Shown piece after piece: positions 6,710 to 29,023 of a stretch of DNA of 64,000 nt; position 1 is the stretch's first letter, and the number at the start of each line of letters is the position of its first letter. The position numbers were made by a program, and so were the translations under genes. The notes under the pieces are model-generated. The model did not search any database and was not told the origin of the DNA. It was given only the letters and a program-made list of their open reading frames with translations. This stretch comes from Salinispora pacifica CNR114 (GTDB taxonomy: Bacteria; Actinomycetota; Actinomycetes; Mycobacteriales; Micromonosporaceae): assembly GCF_000514775.1 (NCBI RefSeq), contig NZ_AZWO01000029.1:1-64000 (forward strand), in the 5' to 3' direction.

Positions 6710-9700
6710 TTCCGTCCCCCGTCGGTCGTCGTGTCCCCGGTCACGGCGGCCAGCACCGCCGCCAATGCGGCGACCCGCGGCGGTCGCAGCACCCCCAGGT
6801 GGTCGCCGGCGACCCGGTGCACCCGGACGTCCCCGGCGGCGGCCCCGCGCCACCGCCGCACGTACTCCGCCGGCCGCAGGTCCAGCGCCGACTCGTGGTC
6901 CCCGGCCGCCACCTCGTCGCTGAGCAGCACGTCGACGCTGCCGGCGTAGGTCGGGAACCGGTAGTCGAGCCGGGCCTGGAGCAGGTGCCGCCAGGCCCGC
7001 AGGCGGTGGGCCCACACGTCGCCCAGGTCGGCGTCGTCGACCCAGGCGTCGGCGTCGTCGACAAGCTCCCGGATGGTGGCTAGGAGGTCCGCCCGGCGGG
7101 CCGGGTCGGCGCCCTCGTCGGCCACGGCGGCGCAGACCCGCTCGGCGTCGCGCAGCCGGGCGAGCCGCGCGCCGACGCGTGCCCGGTGCGCCTCCCGGTC
7201 CGCCGCCGCGTCGTCGTTCACCGGATCCAGCAGGATCAGCCGGACCCGCTCGCCGTCGGCGCGCAGCCGGCGGGCCATCTCCCAGGCGATCCCGCTGGAG
7301 GCGCACCAGCCGAGCAGGTGGTACGGGCCGCTCGGACGGGCCGCCCGCAGCTCGTCGAGGTAATGCCCGGCGATGGCCGGGACGTCCGTGGCCGCCACCG
7401 TGCCGTCGTGCAGCCCGGGCCACTCGAACGCGGCGACCGGCTGCTCGGCGACCGCGGCCAGCTCCCGGTACCAGTGCGCGCTGCCACCGCCGGGGTGCAG
7501 GCAGAACAGCGGCGTCCCCGCGCCGTCGCGGCGGAGCCACAGCAGCGCCGAGGCGGGCGACCGGTCCGGGGCGCCGGCGGCGGCCGCGATGCCGCGTACG
7601 GTGCGGTGGGTCAGGAAGTCCCGGAAGCTCAGGTCGATCCCGTCGACCCGGCGCAGCCGCGCGATGACCCGCAGCATCAGCAGGGAGTGACCGCCGATGG
7701 CGAAGAAGTCGTCGTCGCGGCCGGCCCGGCCCCGGTCGAGCAGGTCGGCCCAGGTCGCGGCGATGGCCTGCTCCACCGGCCCGCGTGGCGCGCGGTAGGG
7801 GAGGGCCGGCGCGGTCTCGTCCGGCGCCGGCGCCGGCAGGGCACCCCGGTCGATCTTGCCGTTGGGAAGGCGCGGGAACGCCGGCAGCACGGTGAACGTG
7901 GCCGGCACCATGTGGTCCGGCAGCACGGCGCCCGCGCGCCGCCGCACCTCGGCGGCCGTGCCCCCGGCGTCCAGGACCAGGTACGCGGCGAGCCGCCGGT
8001 TGCCGTCGCCGCCCGCCACCGGGTGCACCACCGCGCCGCGCACCCCCGGCTGGGTCAGCAGGACGTGCTCGACCTCGCCCAGCTCGATCCGGAAGCCGCG
8101 GATCTTCACCTGGTGGTCGCGCCGGCCGAGCACCACGATCCGGCCGTCCTGGTCCCACCGGCCGATGTCGCCGGTGGCGTAGAGCCGCGCGCCGGGCGTC
8201 GCGGCGTACGGGTCGGGCAGGAACGCACCGGCGGTGGCCCGGGGCCGGCCGAGGTAGCCCTGCGCCAGCCCGTCGCCGCCGACGAAGATCTGCCCCGGCA
8301 CCCCGGGCAGCACCGGCGTGAGGTCGTCGTCGAGAAGGTGGACGGTGGTGTTCGCGGCCGGCGTCCAGACCGGCGCGTCGGGGCCGGAGAGCCGGGAGCC
8401 GAAGCAGAAGACGGTCGCCTCACTCGGGCCGTAGTTGTCCCAGACCTCGGCGCCGTCGGCGGCCAGCCGGCGCACCAGCCCGGCGTCGACGGCCTCCCCG
8501 CCGGAGAGCACCCGGAACCCGGCCGGCGGGGTCCAGCCCGACTCCAGCAGCATCCGCCACGTCGTCGGGGAGGCCTGCATGACGGTGGCCCCGGTGCGGC
8601 GCAGCAGGTCGGCCAGGGACACCGGGTCGCGGGCGTCGTCCTCGCTGGCGAGCACGAGCTGACCGCCGCAGCCGAGCGTGACGGCGAGCGCGAGCTGCGC
8701 CACGTCGGTGGAGACGGGCACCACCCCGAGCACCACGTCGGTGGCGGTCAGCCGCAGGTTGCGGCGCATCGCGGCGGCCCGGTCGGCGAGCGCGCCGTGG
8801 GTCGCCACCACGCCCATCGGCCGGCCGGTGGAGCCGGAGGTGTGCACCACGTACGCCACGTCGTCTGGGTGCGGCTGCCGGAGCGGCGCGCCGTCGTCGC
8901 GGCGCGCGTCCGGGTCGGGCGTCAGGACCGGCCGCCCGCCGTGCCGGCCGACGTGCTCCGGCCCGGCGACGACCGCCCGGACATCGGCGTCGGCCAGGAC
9001 GGCGGTGACCCGGGGCAGGGGATCGCGACGGTCGACCGGCACCCAGGCGGCGCCGGCCGCGGCGATGCCGGCGATCGCCGCCAGCAGCTCCGGCTCCCGG
9101 GGCAGGCAGACGCCGACCCGGTCACCGGGGCGTACCCCGGCGGCCCGCAGCCGCGCCGCCCACGTCCGGGCCCGGCTGCGCAGGTCGCGATAGGTCAGCC
9201 GGTCGTCGGCGGTGCGCACCGCGACGGTGTACGGCCGCTCGTCGGCCTGCTCGGCGACGAGCTGGTGGAGGCCGCGGACGGCAACCGGCATCGTAGGCCC
9301 GGCGCCGGCCGAGAGCAGCCGCTCCCGCGCCGCCGCCGGCAGCAGGGCCCGGGTCGCCGGGCCGTCCGGGTCGGTCGCCATGGCGGTCAGCGCCGCCCGG
9401 TACATGCCGGCCAGCAGGTCGCAGTGCCGCCTGTCGATCCGCGCGGCCTGGGCCATCATGACCAGCGCGCCGCCGAGCGTGGACACGGCGAACGGGAACT
9501 CGTTGGGGCTGACGTCGGTGCTCGCCTCGGTGTCCACCGTGACCCGGTCCAGCACGTGGAAGTCGAGGTAGTTGAACGCGACCTCGTGCAACCGGCCGCC
9601 GGCGCCGAAGAGCCGCTGCATCTCGGCGAGTGGATAGCGGCGGTGCGGCCAGAGCGCCACCTCCTCGGCGAAGACCGCCCGGACCAGGTCCCGCCAGCTG

Positions 9701-12700
9701 CCGGTGGCCGGCGGCGCCACCACGGGCACCGGGTTGAGGAACATCCCCCGGACCAGGTCGCCGCCCTGCGCCTCGGTGCGGCCGTTGCTCACCAACGCGC
9801 CGTGGAACGCGGTCGCGCCGGTGGCCTGCCGCCACACCGTGAGGTGCGCGGCGAGCAGCACGCTCTTGAGCGAGGCGCCGGCCCGGGTGGCCAGCTCGCG
9901 CAGGCCCTCCTCGACGTCCCGGTAGGGCACGTGCACCGCGCACGTCCCGGTCGCCGCCGGGTCGCCCCAGGCCGCCGGGATGGTGAGCCGCTCCACGCCG
10001 GCCAGCCGCCCGGCCCAGAAACCCCGGTCGGCCGGGTCGGTGACGCTGTGCCGTTCCTGGGCGACGAAGTCGGCGAACCGGACGGCGGTCGTCTCGGGCG
10101 TGGGCGGCGCATGCCCCGCCCGGTGCGCCCGGTAGCCGGCCAGCAGCTCCGAGACCAGGGAGTTGTGGCTCCACCCGTCGAGGATCGCGTGGCACTCGGT
10201 GAGCGACAGGTACCACCGCTTGTCGGTGACCCGGTGCGCGTGCACCCGGATCAGCGGCGCCCGGCCGAGGTCGAAGACCCGGACCCGTTCCCGCCGGCGG
10301 AACCGGTCCAGCTGGGCCCGCTGCTCGTCGGCCGGCATCCCGCGCAGGTCGTGGTGCGCGCACTCGGGCGTCGCGGCCCGGTGCACGAGCTGCACCGGCT
10401 CGGCGAAGCCGGCCAGGTCGAACGAGGTGCGCAGGATCTCGTGCGCGGCCACCGCGCCGTCGACGGCCGCCCGCAGCGCCGCCGGGTCGAAGTCGCCGGT
10501 GTCGCGCACCAGATAGCTGGTGACGTTCTGGTAGGGCCGGTTCTCCGGGTCGGCCAGCAACTCGTAGACCATGCCGGCCTGGGCCCGCGCCATCGGGTAC
10601 GCGTCGACCACGCCCTCCGGCATCCGGGCCCGGTCGTACGGGACGAGCAGCGCGAACGGCGGGGTGCCCACCCGTTCGGCGGCGTGCTGGCCGGGACCGC
10701 CGGCGAGCAGCTCGGCGATGCTCTGGTGGCGGAACAGGTCCTGCACCGAGTAGCCGAAGCCCCGGTCCCGCAGCAGTCCGACGAGGCGTACCGCCCGGAT
10801 GGAGTCGCCACCGAGGGCGAAGAAGTTGTCCCGGACCCCGACCAGGTCGACGCCCAGGACCTGGGCCCACAGCCCGGCCATCGCCATCTCCGCGGCGGTG
10901 GCCGGTGGCCGGTACTCCTGCCGCTGCTCCGGGCGGGCCTCGTCCGGCGCCGGCAGGGCCCGCCGGTCGACCTTGCCGTTGACCGTCAGCGGCAGCTCCG
11001 GCAACACCGTCAGCACCGCCGGCACCATGTAGGCGGGCAGCCGCTGGGACAGGTGGGTCCGCACCTGCGGCACGGTCACGGTGTCGGTGCGCGGCACCAG
11101 GTAGCCGACCAGCCGGTGCTCGCCCGGGCCGGTCTCCTGGACGGTGACCACCGCCGCCTTCAGGTCGGGATGCGCGCCCAGGCACGCCTCGACCTCACCC
11201 AGCTCGACCCGGAAGCCGCGGATCTTCACCTGGTCGTCGAACCGGCCCAGGAACTCCAGCTCACCGCCGGGCACCATGCGCGCCTTGTCGCCGGAGCGGT
11301 ACAGGCGGGCGCCCGGCGCGCCGTACGGGTCCGGCACGTACCGCCGGGCGGTCAACGCCGGCCGGTTGAGGTAGCCGCGGGTGACCCCCGGCCCGCCGAC
11401 GCAGATCTCCCCGGGCACGCCGAGCGGCACCGGCTGCAACCGGTCGTCCAGGAGGTGGACGGTCAGGTCGGTGAGGGGACGCCCGATCGGGCTGCGCCGC
11501 CGGTCGAGGTCGGCGACGGTCAGGGCGCGGTAGGTGCTGTGCACCGTGGTCTCGGTGATGCCGTACATGTTGACCAGTCGGGGCGTCTCGTCGCCGAACC
11601 GCTGCCACCAGGGGCGCAGGGACTCCACGTCGACGGCCTCGCCGGCGAGGATCACCAGACGCAGCCGGAGCCGGTCCAGGTCGCCCTCGCCCCGCTCGGC
11701 GAGCTGGACCAGGGAGCGGAACGCCGACTGGGTCTGGTTGAGCACGGTGACCCGCTCGGCGGCGAGCAGGTCGGCCAGTTCCCACGGCGACCGGGAGACC
11801 GGGTACGGCACCACCACGAGCCGGCCGCCGTAAAGCAAGGCGCCCCAGATCTCCCACACCGAGACGTCGAACGCGTACGAGTGGAACAGCGCCCACACGT
11901 CGTCCGGCCCGAACCGGTACTCCTGCTCGGTGCCGGTCAGCAGCCGCACCACGTTGCCGTGCGTGACCTGCACCCCCTTGGGCTGCCCGGTCGACCCGGA
12001 GGTGTAGATGACGTAGGCCAGGTCGTCGGGGTGGGCCGGCGCCGGCGGCGGGTCGCCCGGCAGCGCGGCGATCCGGGCCGCCTCGGCGGGGTCGTCGAGG
12101 ACGATCACCTCGTCGTCCGGTTCCGTCGGCGCCCGGGTGGCCAGGGCGCGGTCGGTGACGAGGACGTGCGCGTCCGCGTCGCGCAGCAGGAAACCCAGCC
12201 GCTCCTGCGGGTGGTCCGGGTCCAGCGGCAGGTAGGCGGCGCCGGCCTTGAGCACGCCGAGCACGGCCACCACCAGGTCCAGGCCGCGGGGCAGGCAGAT
12301 GCCCACCAGGTGCTCCCGCCCGACGCCGGCCCCGCGCAGCCGGTGGGCCAGCCGGTTGGCGCGCTCGTCCAGCTCGCGGTAGGTCAGCCGGTCCGCGCCC
12401 GCGATCAGCGCGACCGCGTCGCCGCGGCGGCGGGCCTGCTCGCCGAAGCGCTCGTGCAGGCACGGCCCGGCCGGCGTGGCGCCCGCCGGCGGCCGGACCA
12501 CCTCGGCCAGCGCCGGGCCGTCGAGCATCGGCAGGGCGCCGACCGGGCGGCCCGGGTCGGCGACCGCCTCCTCCAGCAGCCGCCGGTAGATCCGGGTCAT
12601 CCGGTGGATCGTCGGTTCGTCGAACAACGCGTGCGGGTAGGTCACCTCGCCGCCGAACGAGCCGTCCGGGCGCTCCTCGAGCGTCCAGCCCAGGTCGAAC

Positions 12701-13928
12701 TTGGCGCGCCGTGACCGGACCGGGACCAGCTCGCCGGTGACGCCGGCGGCCTCGAACCGGGCCGGCTCGTTGTTCTGCAGCGTCAGGTTGACCCCGGTCA
12801 GCGGATGGGTGGCCAGGTCGCGGTCGACGGCGAGGGCATCGACGATCTGCTCGAACGGCACCTCCTGGTGGCTGTAGGCGTCGATCGCGGTGCTCCGGGC
12901 CCGGTCGAGCAGCTCGGCGAAGGTCGGGTCGCCGGCCAGGTCGGCGCGCAGCACGAGCATGTTGACGAAGTGACCGATCAGGTCGTGCGTCTGCCGGCGG
13001 GTGCGGCCGGCGATCGGGGTGCTCACCGCGAAGTCGGTCTGCCCGGTGCAGCGGGCCAGCAGCGTCCAGAGCACCGCCAGGTGGAGCATGAAGGGGGTGG
13101 CCCGGTGCTCGCGGGCGACGACCCCCGCCCGGCGGGCCAGGTCGGCCGGGACGTCGAAGCGCACCGTGCCGCCGGTGTCGTCCCACACCGCCGGGCGGGG
13201 ACGGTCGGTGGGCAGCTCCGGCGCCGGCAGGTCGCGCAGCTGCCGGGTCCAGTAGGCGACGCCGTCCGGGTCGGCGGGGTGCGCGCGCTGCCAGGCGGCG
13301 AAGTCGGCGTACTGCAACGCGGGCGGCTGCGGGTCCGCGCCGGCGCACAGCGCGGCGAGGTCGCGGACCAGCAGGTCGCAGGACCAGCCGTCGATCGCGA
13401 TGTGGTGCAGCAGGACGGCGAGCACGTGCGTGCGGGGCCCGGAGCGGATCAGCCGGGCCCGCAGGACCGGCCCGTTCGCCAGGTCGAACGGCCGCAGCGC
13501 CTCGGCCTCGAGCAACGAGTCCAGCGCGGACTCCGGCGCGCCGCCGAGGTCGACGAACTCCAGCGGCACCGGGCCGGGCGGGTCGATGCGCTGCACCGGC
13601 TCGCCGTCGGCGCCCTCGACGTAGCGGGTCCGCAGGATCTCGTGCCGGGCGACGAGGCGGCGCAGCGCGTCCCCGAGGTCGAGCCGGGACAGGTCCCCGT
13701 CCAGGCGCAGCGCGATCGGCACCACGTAGTCGACGCCGCCGGGACGGATCCGGTCGAGCACCCACAGCCGGCGCTGGGCGAAGGACAGCGGGAGCACACC
13801 GTCGCGGGGGACCGCGACCACGTCGGGCAGCCGGTCACCGTCGGGCGTCGGGTCGGACGCGCGGGCCCGCAGCCGGTCCCGCAGCAGCCGGGCGCCGGCC
13901 CCCTGCGGCGGGCGGATCGCCTCAGCAC

Positions 13929-13932
<4 letters not shown>
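6706..13932 (-). CDS. NRPS2: modules 5 and 6 (C-A-T-C-A-T) with cysteine-type thioesterase
   Basis: The product is 2408 residues. Domains: C5 about 45-470 (HHIAIDG), A5 480-1000, T5 (phosphopantetheine Ser 1044, GGDS), C6 1085-1500, A6 1510-2030, T6 (Ser 2083, GGHS), TE 2110-2400. C6 is divergent: HHxxxDG reads CHAILDG (Cys 1247, His 1248). Binding-pocket codes read by eye are DVWNIAMVHK for A5 (close to the Thr code DFWNIGMVHK) and DVLQLGNVFK for A6 (unassigned). The A6 nucleotide loop has GRPMG instead of GRPKG. The TE nucleophile motif reads GWCAS, placing Cys 2210 where Ser is usual, with Asp in ILLDP and His in AGDHLG. No epimerisation domain. The ATG at 13932 overlaps the NRPS1 stop (ATGA), so the two synthetases are translated together and work in order. 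Confidence 0.93.
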
Positions 13933-25880
<11,948 letters not shown>

Positions 25881-25901
25881 CTCGACTCGCTCGCTACCGG
25901 C

Positions 25902-26120
25902 TCAGCTGTCCTGTTCGGCCATCCGCCGCCGCAGGCTCAGCGGGCGCATGTCGGTCCAGATCCGTTCGACGTGGTCCAGGCACTGCTCGCGGGTGCCGGT
26001 GAAACCCTCGGCGCGCCACCCGTCGGGCACCTGCCGGTCGGCGGCCCACACCGAGTACTGCTCCTCGTGGTTCACCACCACGAGGAACGACCGGTCGGTG
26101 GTGGATTCGTGCTCTGTCAT
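25902..26120 (-). CDS. MbtH-like protein
   Basis: The product is 72 residues. It has the conserved family signature: NHEEQYSVWAA near residue 17, then PDGW, the GTREQCLDHV helix, and WTDMRPLSLR at the end. MbtH proteins bind adenylation domains and help them fold or activate amino acids. The start follows an AAGGGA ribosome site. It sits 10 bases after the diaminopropionate gene and 21 bases before NRPS1, so it is expressed with the synthetases it probably serves. Confidence 0.95.
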   Translation of the reverse strand: MTEHESTTDRSFLVVVNHEEQYSVWAADRQVPDGWRAEGFTGTREQCLDHVERIWTDMRPLSLRRRMAEQDS

Positions 26121-26130
26121 CGGTTTCCCT

Positions 26131-27168
26131 TCAGCGGTTGTCGGCGGCGGGGACGCGGTCGGCCGGGGCGTCGGCGGCGAAGTTCGGGACGTGCACACCG
26201 AGGCCGCGTTCGACGGCCACGTCGCGCACGTGCGCGGCGAGGGCGGCGTCGAGCGCGCCCAGGCCGAACGGGGAGAAGACGGTGAGGGCGCTCTCGTCGT
26301 AGGGCACCCGGACCCGCCCGGCGAGCAGGTCACCCAGTTCGGCGGCGATGAACCGGCGGTCACCGGCGGCCGTCTCGGCCAGCTCCAGCGAGGTCGCAGC
26401 CCGGCACACGTGGTCGGCGTCGTCGACCACGTTGCGGGCGCCCAGGACGGCCGGTGCGGTCAGGTCGCGCAGCGACAGGTGCAGCACCACCGTGCCCGGC
26501 CGGCACGCCCCGGCGTCGGTGTGCGGTCGGGCGGCGGTGGTGGCGAAGCAGACCAGCCGGTGCGCGGCGAGCGCGTCGGTCATCGACTCCGCCACCCGCA
26601 CGGCGAGCCGCGGCCAGGTCGCGGTGGCGCGCTCGGCGAACCGGCGGGCCCGGCCCGGGTCGAGGTCGAACACGGTGACCGCGCCCAGCCGCGGCAGGTG
26701 CGCGTGCAGGAACCGCAGCACCTCGACGCTGATCAGCCCGGCGCCGATCAGGGCGACGCCGGCGGTGACGTCGGCGGGCGCCCCGGCGGTCAGGGCGCCG
26801 GCGGCCACGGCGGCGGAGGCGGCGGTGCGGCGCGCCGAGATGACCGAGCCCTCCAGCAGCGCCTCGGTCCGGCCGTCCGTGACCGAGCTGAGCAGGATGG
26901 CCGCCGAGGCCCGTTCCCGGCCCCGGTCGACGTTGCCCGGGAAGGAGGCGATCCACTTCAGCGAGGCCACCGGACGCGCGCCGCCGACGTAGGCGGGCAG
27001 GGCGATGACGCGGTTGCGCTCGTCGTCGGGGAAGCGCAGGAAGACCGAGTGGGGCACGGCGGTGGCGCCGTCCGCGTGGTGGACGTACGCGTCGCGGACC
27101 AGTCGGCAGACGGCCGGTTCGTCGCCGTCGAGGACCGCCAGGACGTCGGTGCGTCGCAGGATCAACAC
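26131..27168 (-). CDS. 2,3-diaminopropionate synthesis protein B (SbnB-like, ornithine cyclodeaminase family)
   Basis: The product is 345 residues. In the SbnA/SbnB route this NAD-dependent enzyme oxidises N-(1-amino-1-carboxyethyl)-glutamate to give 2,3-diaminopropionate and 2-oxoglutarate. The N-terminal half has the mu-crystallin/cyclodeaminase fold (VGGARPVASLKWIASFPGN) and the C-terminal half a Rossmann domain (GVALIGAGLISVEVLRFL). GTG 27168 is chosen: GGAG lies 9 bases upstream and the start overlaps the end of the SbnA-like gene. Together with 27162-28160 it supplies the peptide precursor; VioK in viomycin synthesis is the parallel. Confidence 0.88.
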   Translation of the reverse strand: MLILRRTDVLAVLDGDEPAVCRLVRDAYVHHADGATAVPHSVFLRFPDDERNRVIALPAYVGGARPVASLKWIASFPGNVDRGRERASAAILLSSVTDGRTEALLEGSVISARRTAASAAVAAGALTAGAPADVTAGVALIGAGLISVEVLRFLHAHLPRLGAVTVFDLDPGRARRFAERATATWPRLAVRVAESMTDALAAHRLVCFATTAARPHTDAGACRPGTVVLHLSLRDLTAPAVLGARNVVDDADHVCRAATSLELAETAAGDRRFIAAELGDLLAGRVRVPYDESALTVFSPFGLGALDAALAAHVRDVAVERGLGVHVPNFAADAPADRVPAADNR

Positions 27169-28160
27169 CGTGTCTTCTCCTTCCACAGGTGGCCGATCTC
27201 GCCGAACTTCGCTCGCACCCAGGCGTCGTCGTAGATCGTGTCGAGGTAGCGCTCGCCCCGGTCGGGCAGGATCAGCACGCAGGTGCTGCCGGCCGCCAAC
27301 GTGCCCAGCCGCCCGGCGACGGCGCTGACGACGGCGCCCGACGAGCCGCCGCTGAGGATCGCCTCGGCGCCCACCAGCCGGCGGCATCCCACGACGCAGT
27401 CCTGGTCGGTGACCCGCACCACGGAGTCGGCGATACCGTCGTGGTAGAGGCCGGGCCGGATGGCCGCGCCGTGCCCCGGGATGAGCCGGCGGCAGGTCGA
27501 GCCGCCGAAGATCGCGCTGCCCTCGGCGTCAACCGCGGTGATCCGGGTCCGCAGGCCGTGCGCGGCCTTGTAGCGGGCGCAGCCGTGGATCGTGCCGCAC
27601 GAGCCGGTGGCCACGAACAGGTGGTCCACCGGTTCGTCGAGCGCGGTCACGACCTCCCGCATGATCGCTTCCTGCGCGCGCCCGTTGAGCGGGTTCGCGT
27701 ACTGGTTGGGCCAGTACGCGTCCGGTTCGCTGTCGAGCAGTTCCCGGACCCGGCGCAGGCGGGCGGCGAGGAAGTCGCCCAGATCGTTGTCCGGCTCGGT
27801 GACCCGGTCCAGCTCCGCGCCGTACGCCGACATGATCGCGCAGTTCTGCGCGGTCGTCTTCGGGTCGATCACGCAGACGAAGCGCAGGTCGAGCCAGCGG
27901 CACACCTGGGCGAGCCCGATGCCGAGGTTGCCGGAGCTGGACTCCACCACCGTCGAGCGGCCGGGGACCAGCTCACCGCTGTCGACGGCGCCGAGCACCA
28001 TCGCGACGGCGGACCGGTCCTTCATGCTGCCGCCCGGGTTCAACGCCTCGAGCTTGGCGTAGAACCGGGCCGGCGAGCCGGGGAAGAGGCGGTCGAGTCG
28101 GACCAGCGGTGTGCCCCCGACGGCGGAGAGGATCCCGTCCCGGGGTGGCGTCTCGATCAT
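27162..28160 (-). CDS. 2,3-diaminopropionate synthesis protein A (SbnA-like PLP enzyme)
   Basis: The product is 332 residues, cysteine synthase/threonine synthase fold type II. The PLP lysine is in NPGGSMKDRSA near residue 48, the phosphate-binding loop is ATGSCGTIHG, and the substrate loop is ESSSGNLGIGL. SbnA joins O-phosphoserine and glutamate to form N-(1-amino-1-carboxyethyl)-glutamate. The pairing with the SbnB-like gene makes this role much more likely than cysteine synthesis. The ATG is 16 bases after the carrier protein gene; its 3' end overlaps the next gene by 7 bases. Confidence 0.88.
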   Translation of the reverse strand: MIETPPRDGILSAVGGTPLVRLDRLFPGSPARFYAKLEALNPGGSMKDRSAVAMVLGAVDSGELVPGRSTVVESSSGNLGIGLAQVCRWLDLRFVCVIDPKTTAQNCAIMSAYGAELDRVTEPDNDLGDFLAARLRRVRELLDSEPDAYWPNQYANPLNGRAQEAIMREVVTALDEPVDHLFVATGSCGTIHGCARYKAAHGLRTRITAVDAEGSAIFGGSTCRRLIPGHGAAIRPGLYHDGIADSVVRVTDQDCVVGCRRLVGAEAILSGGSSGAVVSAVAGRLGTLAAGSTCVLILPDRGERYLDTIYDDAWVRAKFGEIGHLWKEKTRC

Positions 28161-28176
28161 CGGCGCCAGCGGTGCG

Positions 28177-28560
28177 TCACGCCGGGGCCGGGCCGTCGGC
28201 GGAGCCGGCCTGCGCCGCGCCGGCGTGGTCTGCGGCCTGCTCCTCGCCGGCGCCGTCCGCGGCCTGCTCCTCGCCGCGCACCCGGACGATGAACCGGGCC
28301 AGGTCCCGGAAGCTCTCGCCCTGGAACCCCTCCATCTTCTCCAGCAGCTTCATGTCCAGCCCGTTCTCCAGCTCCAGCAGCATCTGGACCATGGAGAACG
28401 AGTCCATGTCCTGCAGGCTGCCCGGCTCGGGCACGTCCGGCTGCTCGGCGCAGATCATCCGGGCGGTCCGGGTGACCACGTCGGTCAGCTCGTCGACGGC
28501 CTTCGTCAGCTCCTCGGCGGTCTCCCGATCCAGGTCCGCGGTCATTTCCACTGCCGCCAT
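28177..28560 (-). CDS. Free-standing acyl/aryl carrier protein
   Basis: The product is 127 residues. The carrier motif is DMDSFSMVQMLLELENGL with the presumed phosphopantetheine serine at its first Ser (about residue 55), placed as in LDS-type ACPs. The C-terminal tail (EEQAADGAGEEQAADHAG) is a low-complexity Glu/Ala/Gly stretch that contains a near repeat of EEQAAD. The start follows GGAAAGGGCG. It is the first gene of operon A. It may hold the aromatic acid activated by the AMP-ligase at 45031 or act in tailoring; its partner is unknown. Confidence 0.75.
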   Translation of the reverse strand: MAAVEMTADLDRETAEELTKAVDELTDVVTRTARMICAEQPDVPEPGSLQDMDSFSMVQMLLELENGLDMKLLEKMEGFQGESFRDLARFIVRVRGEEQAADGAGEEQAADHAGAAQAGSADGPAPA

Positions 28561-28709
28561 GTCTTCGCCCTTTCCATTCCTGCGGAATTGATTCGAGACG
28601 CGGCCGGAACAGTAATCGCATCGCCGTGCCGCGTGATGGGAGATGGCCGTCACCCAGGTTCTGGGTCGACCGCGGCTCACCTCGAGGCGCCGCAGATCAA
28701 GCGGGGGCG

Positions 28710-28739
28710 ATGTTAAGCACGGCGTCGTGGGGAGGTCAA
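28710..28739 (-). promoter_or_regulatory. Promoter for operon A (carrier protein to phosphopantetheinyl transferase)
   Basis: On the minus strand, TTGACC (28739-28734) is followed after 18 bases by TAACAT (28715-28710), a good match to the vegetative actinobacterial consensus. It is about 150 bp upstream of the carrier protein start. The palindrome lies about 56 bp upstream of the -35 box, as expected for an activator site. Confidence 0.6.
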
Positions 28740-28794
28740 TTGTGGAATGGCTCCCGCCACCGGTCGCGGCACCCGCGGGGCGCCCGGTCCGGCT

Positions 28795-28810
28795 GTCTCG
28801 CTGGCGGGAC
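28795..28810. promoter_or_regulatory. Shared 16-bp palindrome, copy 1
   Basis: GTCTCGCTGGCGGGAC, palindromic as GTCnCGCnnGCGnGAC. Identical 16-mers occur at 39104 and 57494 and I found none in coding DNA. This copy is roughly equidistant from the two divergent promoters of operons A and B. Even the non-symmetric positions (T, TG, G) are conserved in all three copies, and the orientation is the same relative to the minus-strand promoters. Confidence 0.6.
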
Positions 28811-28861
28811 GGGCGGACCGCCGCGACGCCTGGCACGGCGGCGGATCCCACGTGGCGTTGC

Positions 28862-28892
28862 TTGACTGCGCCGGTCGCGATGTGGCTAGCTT
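28862..28892 (+). promoter_or_regulatory. Candidate promoter for operon B
   Basis: TTGACT (28862-28867), a 19-base spacer, then TAGCTT (28887-28892), directed at the GNAT gene starting at 29024. The shared palindrome copy 1 ends 51 bp upstream of the -35 box. Confidence 0.5.
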
Positions 28893-29023
28893 CGCGGCAC
28901 CCGGACACCTCCTCGACGGCGTTGCGAGCCGTCGCCCGACGGGAGGGGCCCAGTGGTCCGCGCCTTTGTGCGGAATGGAATCCGCGCCGGGTCGAAGTCA
29001 CCGCGTGAAACGAGGACGAAACC

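Larger units (their letters stand above)
28561..29023. other. Divergent promoter region between operons A and B
   Basis: A 463-bp gap with no supported gene. It holds a minus-strand promoter (28710-28739), a plus-strand promoter (28862-28892) and, near the midpoint, the shared 16-bp palindrome at 28795-28810, itself the core of a 36-bp imperfect inverted repeat (28785-28820, arms CGGTCCG/CGGACCG). The frame running upstream of the carrier protein start has no ribosome site and unrelated composition, so it is not taken as coding. Confidence 0.7.

Noticed and set aside
28561..29001. N-terminal extension of the carrier protein (frame open to 29001)
   Set aside because: It covers the divergent promoters and the palindrome and has no carrier-protein similarity; ATG 28560 has a good ribosome site.
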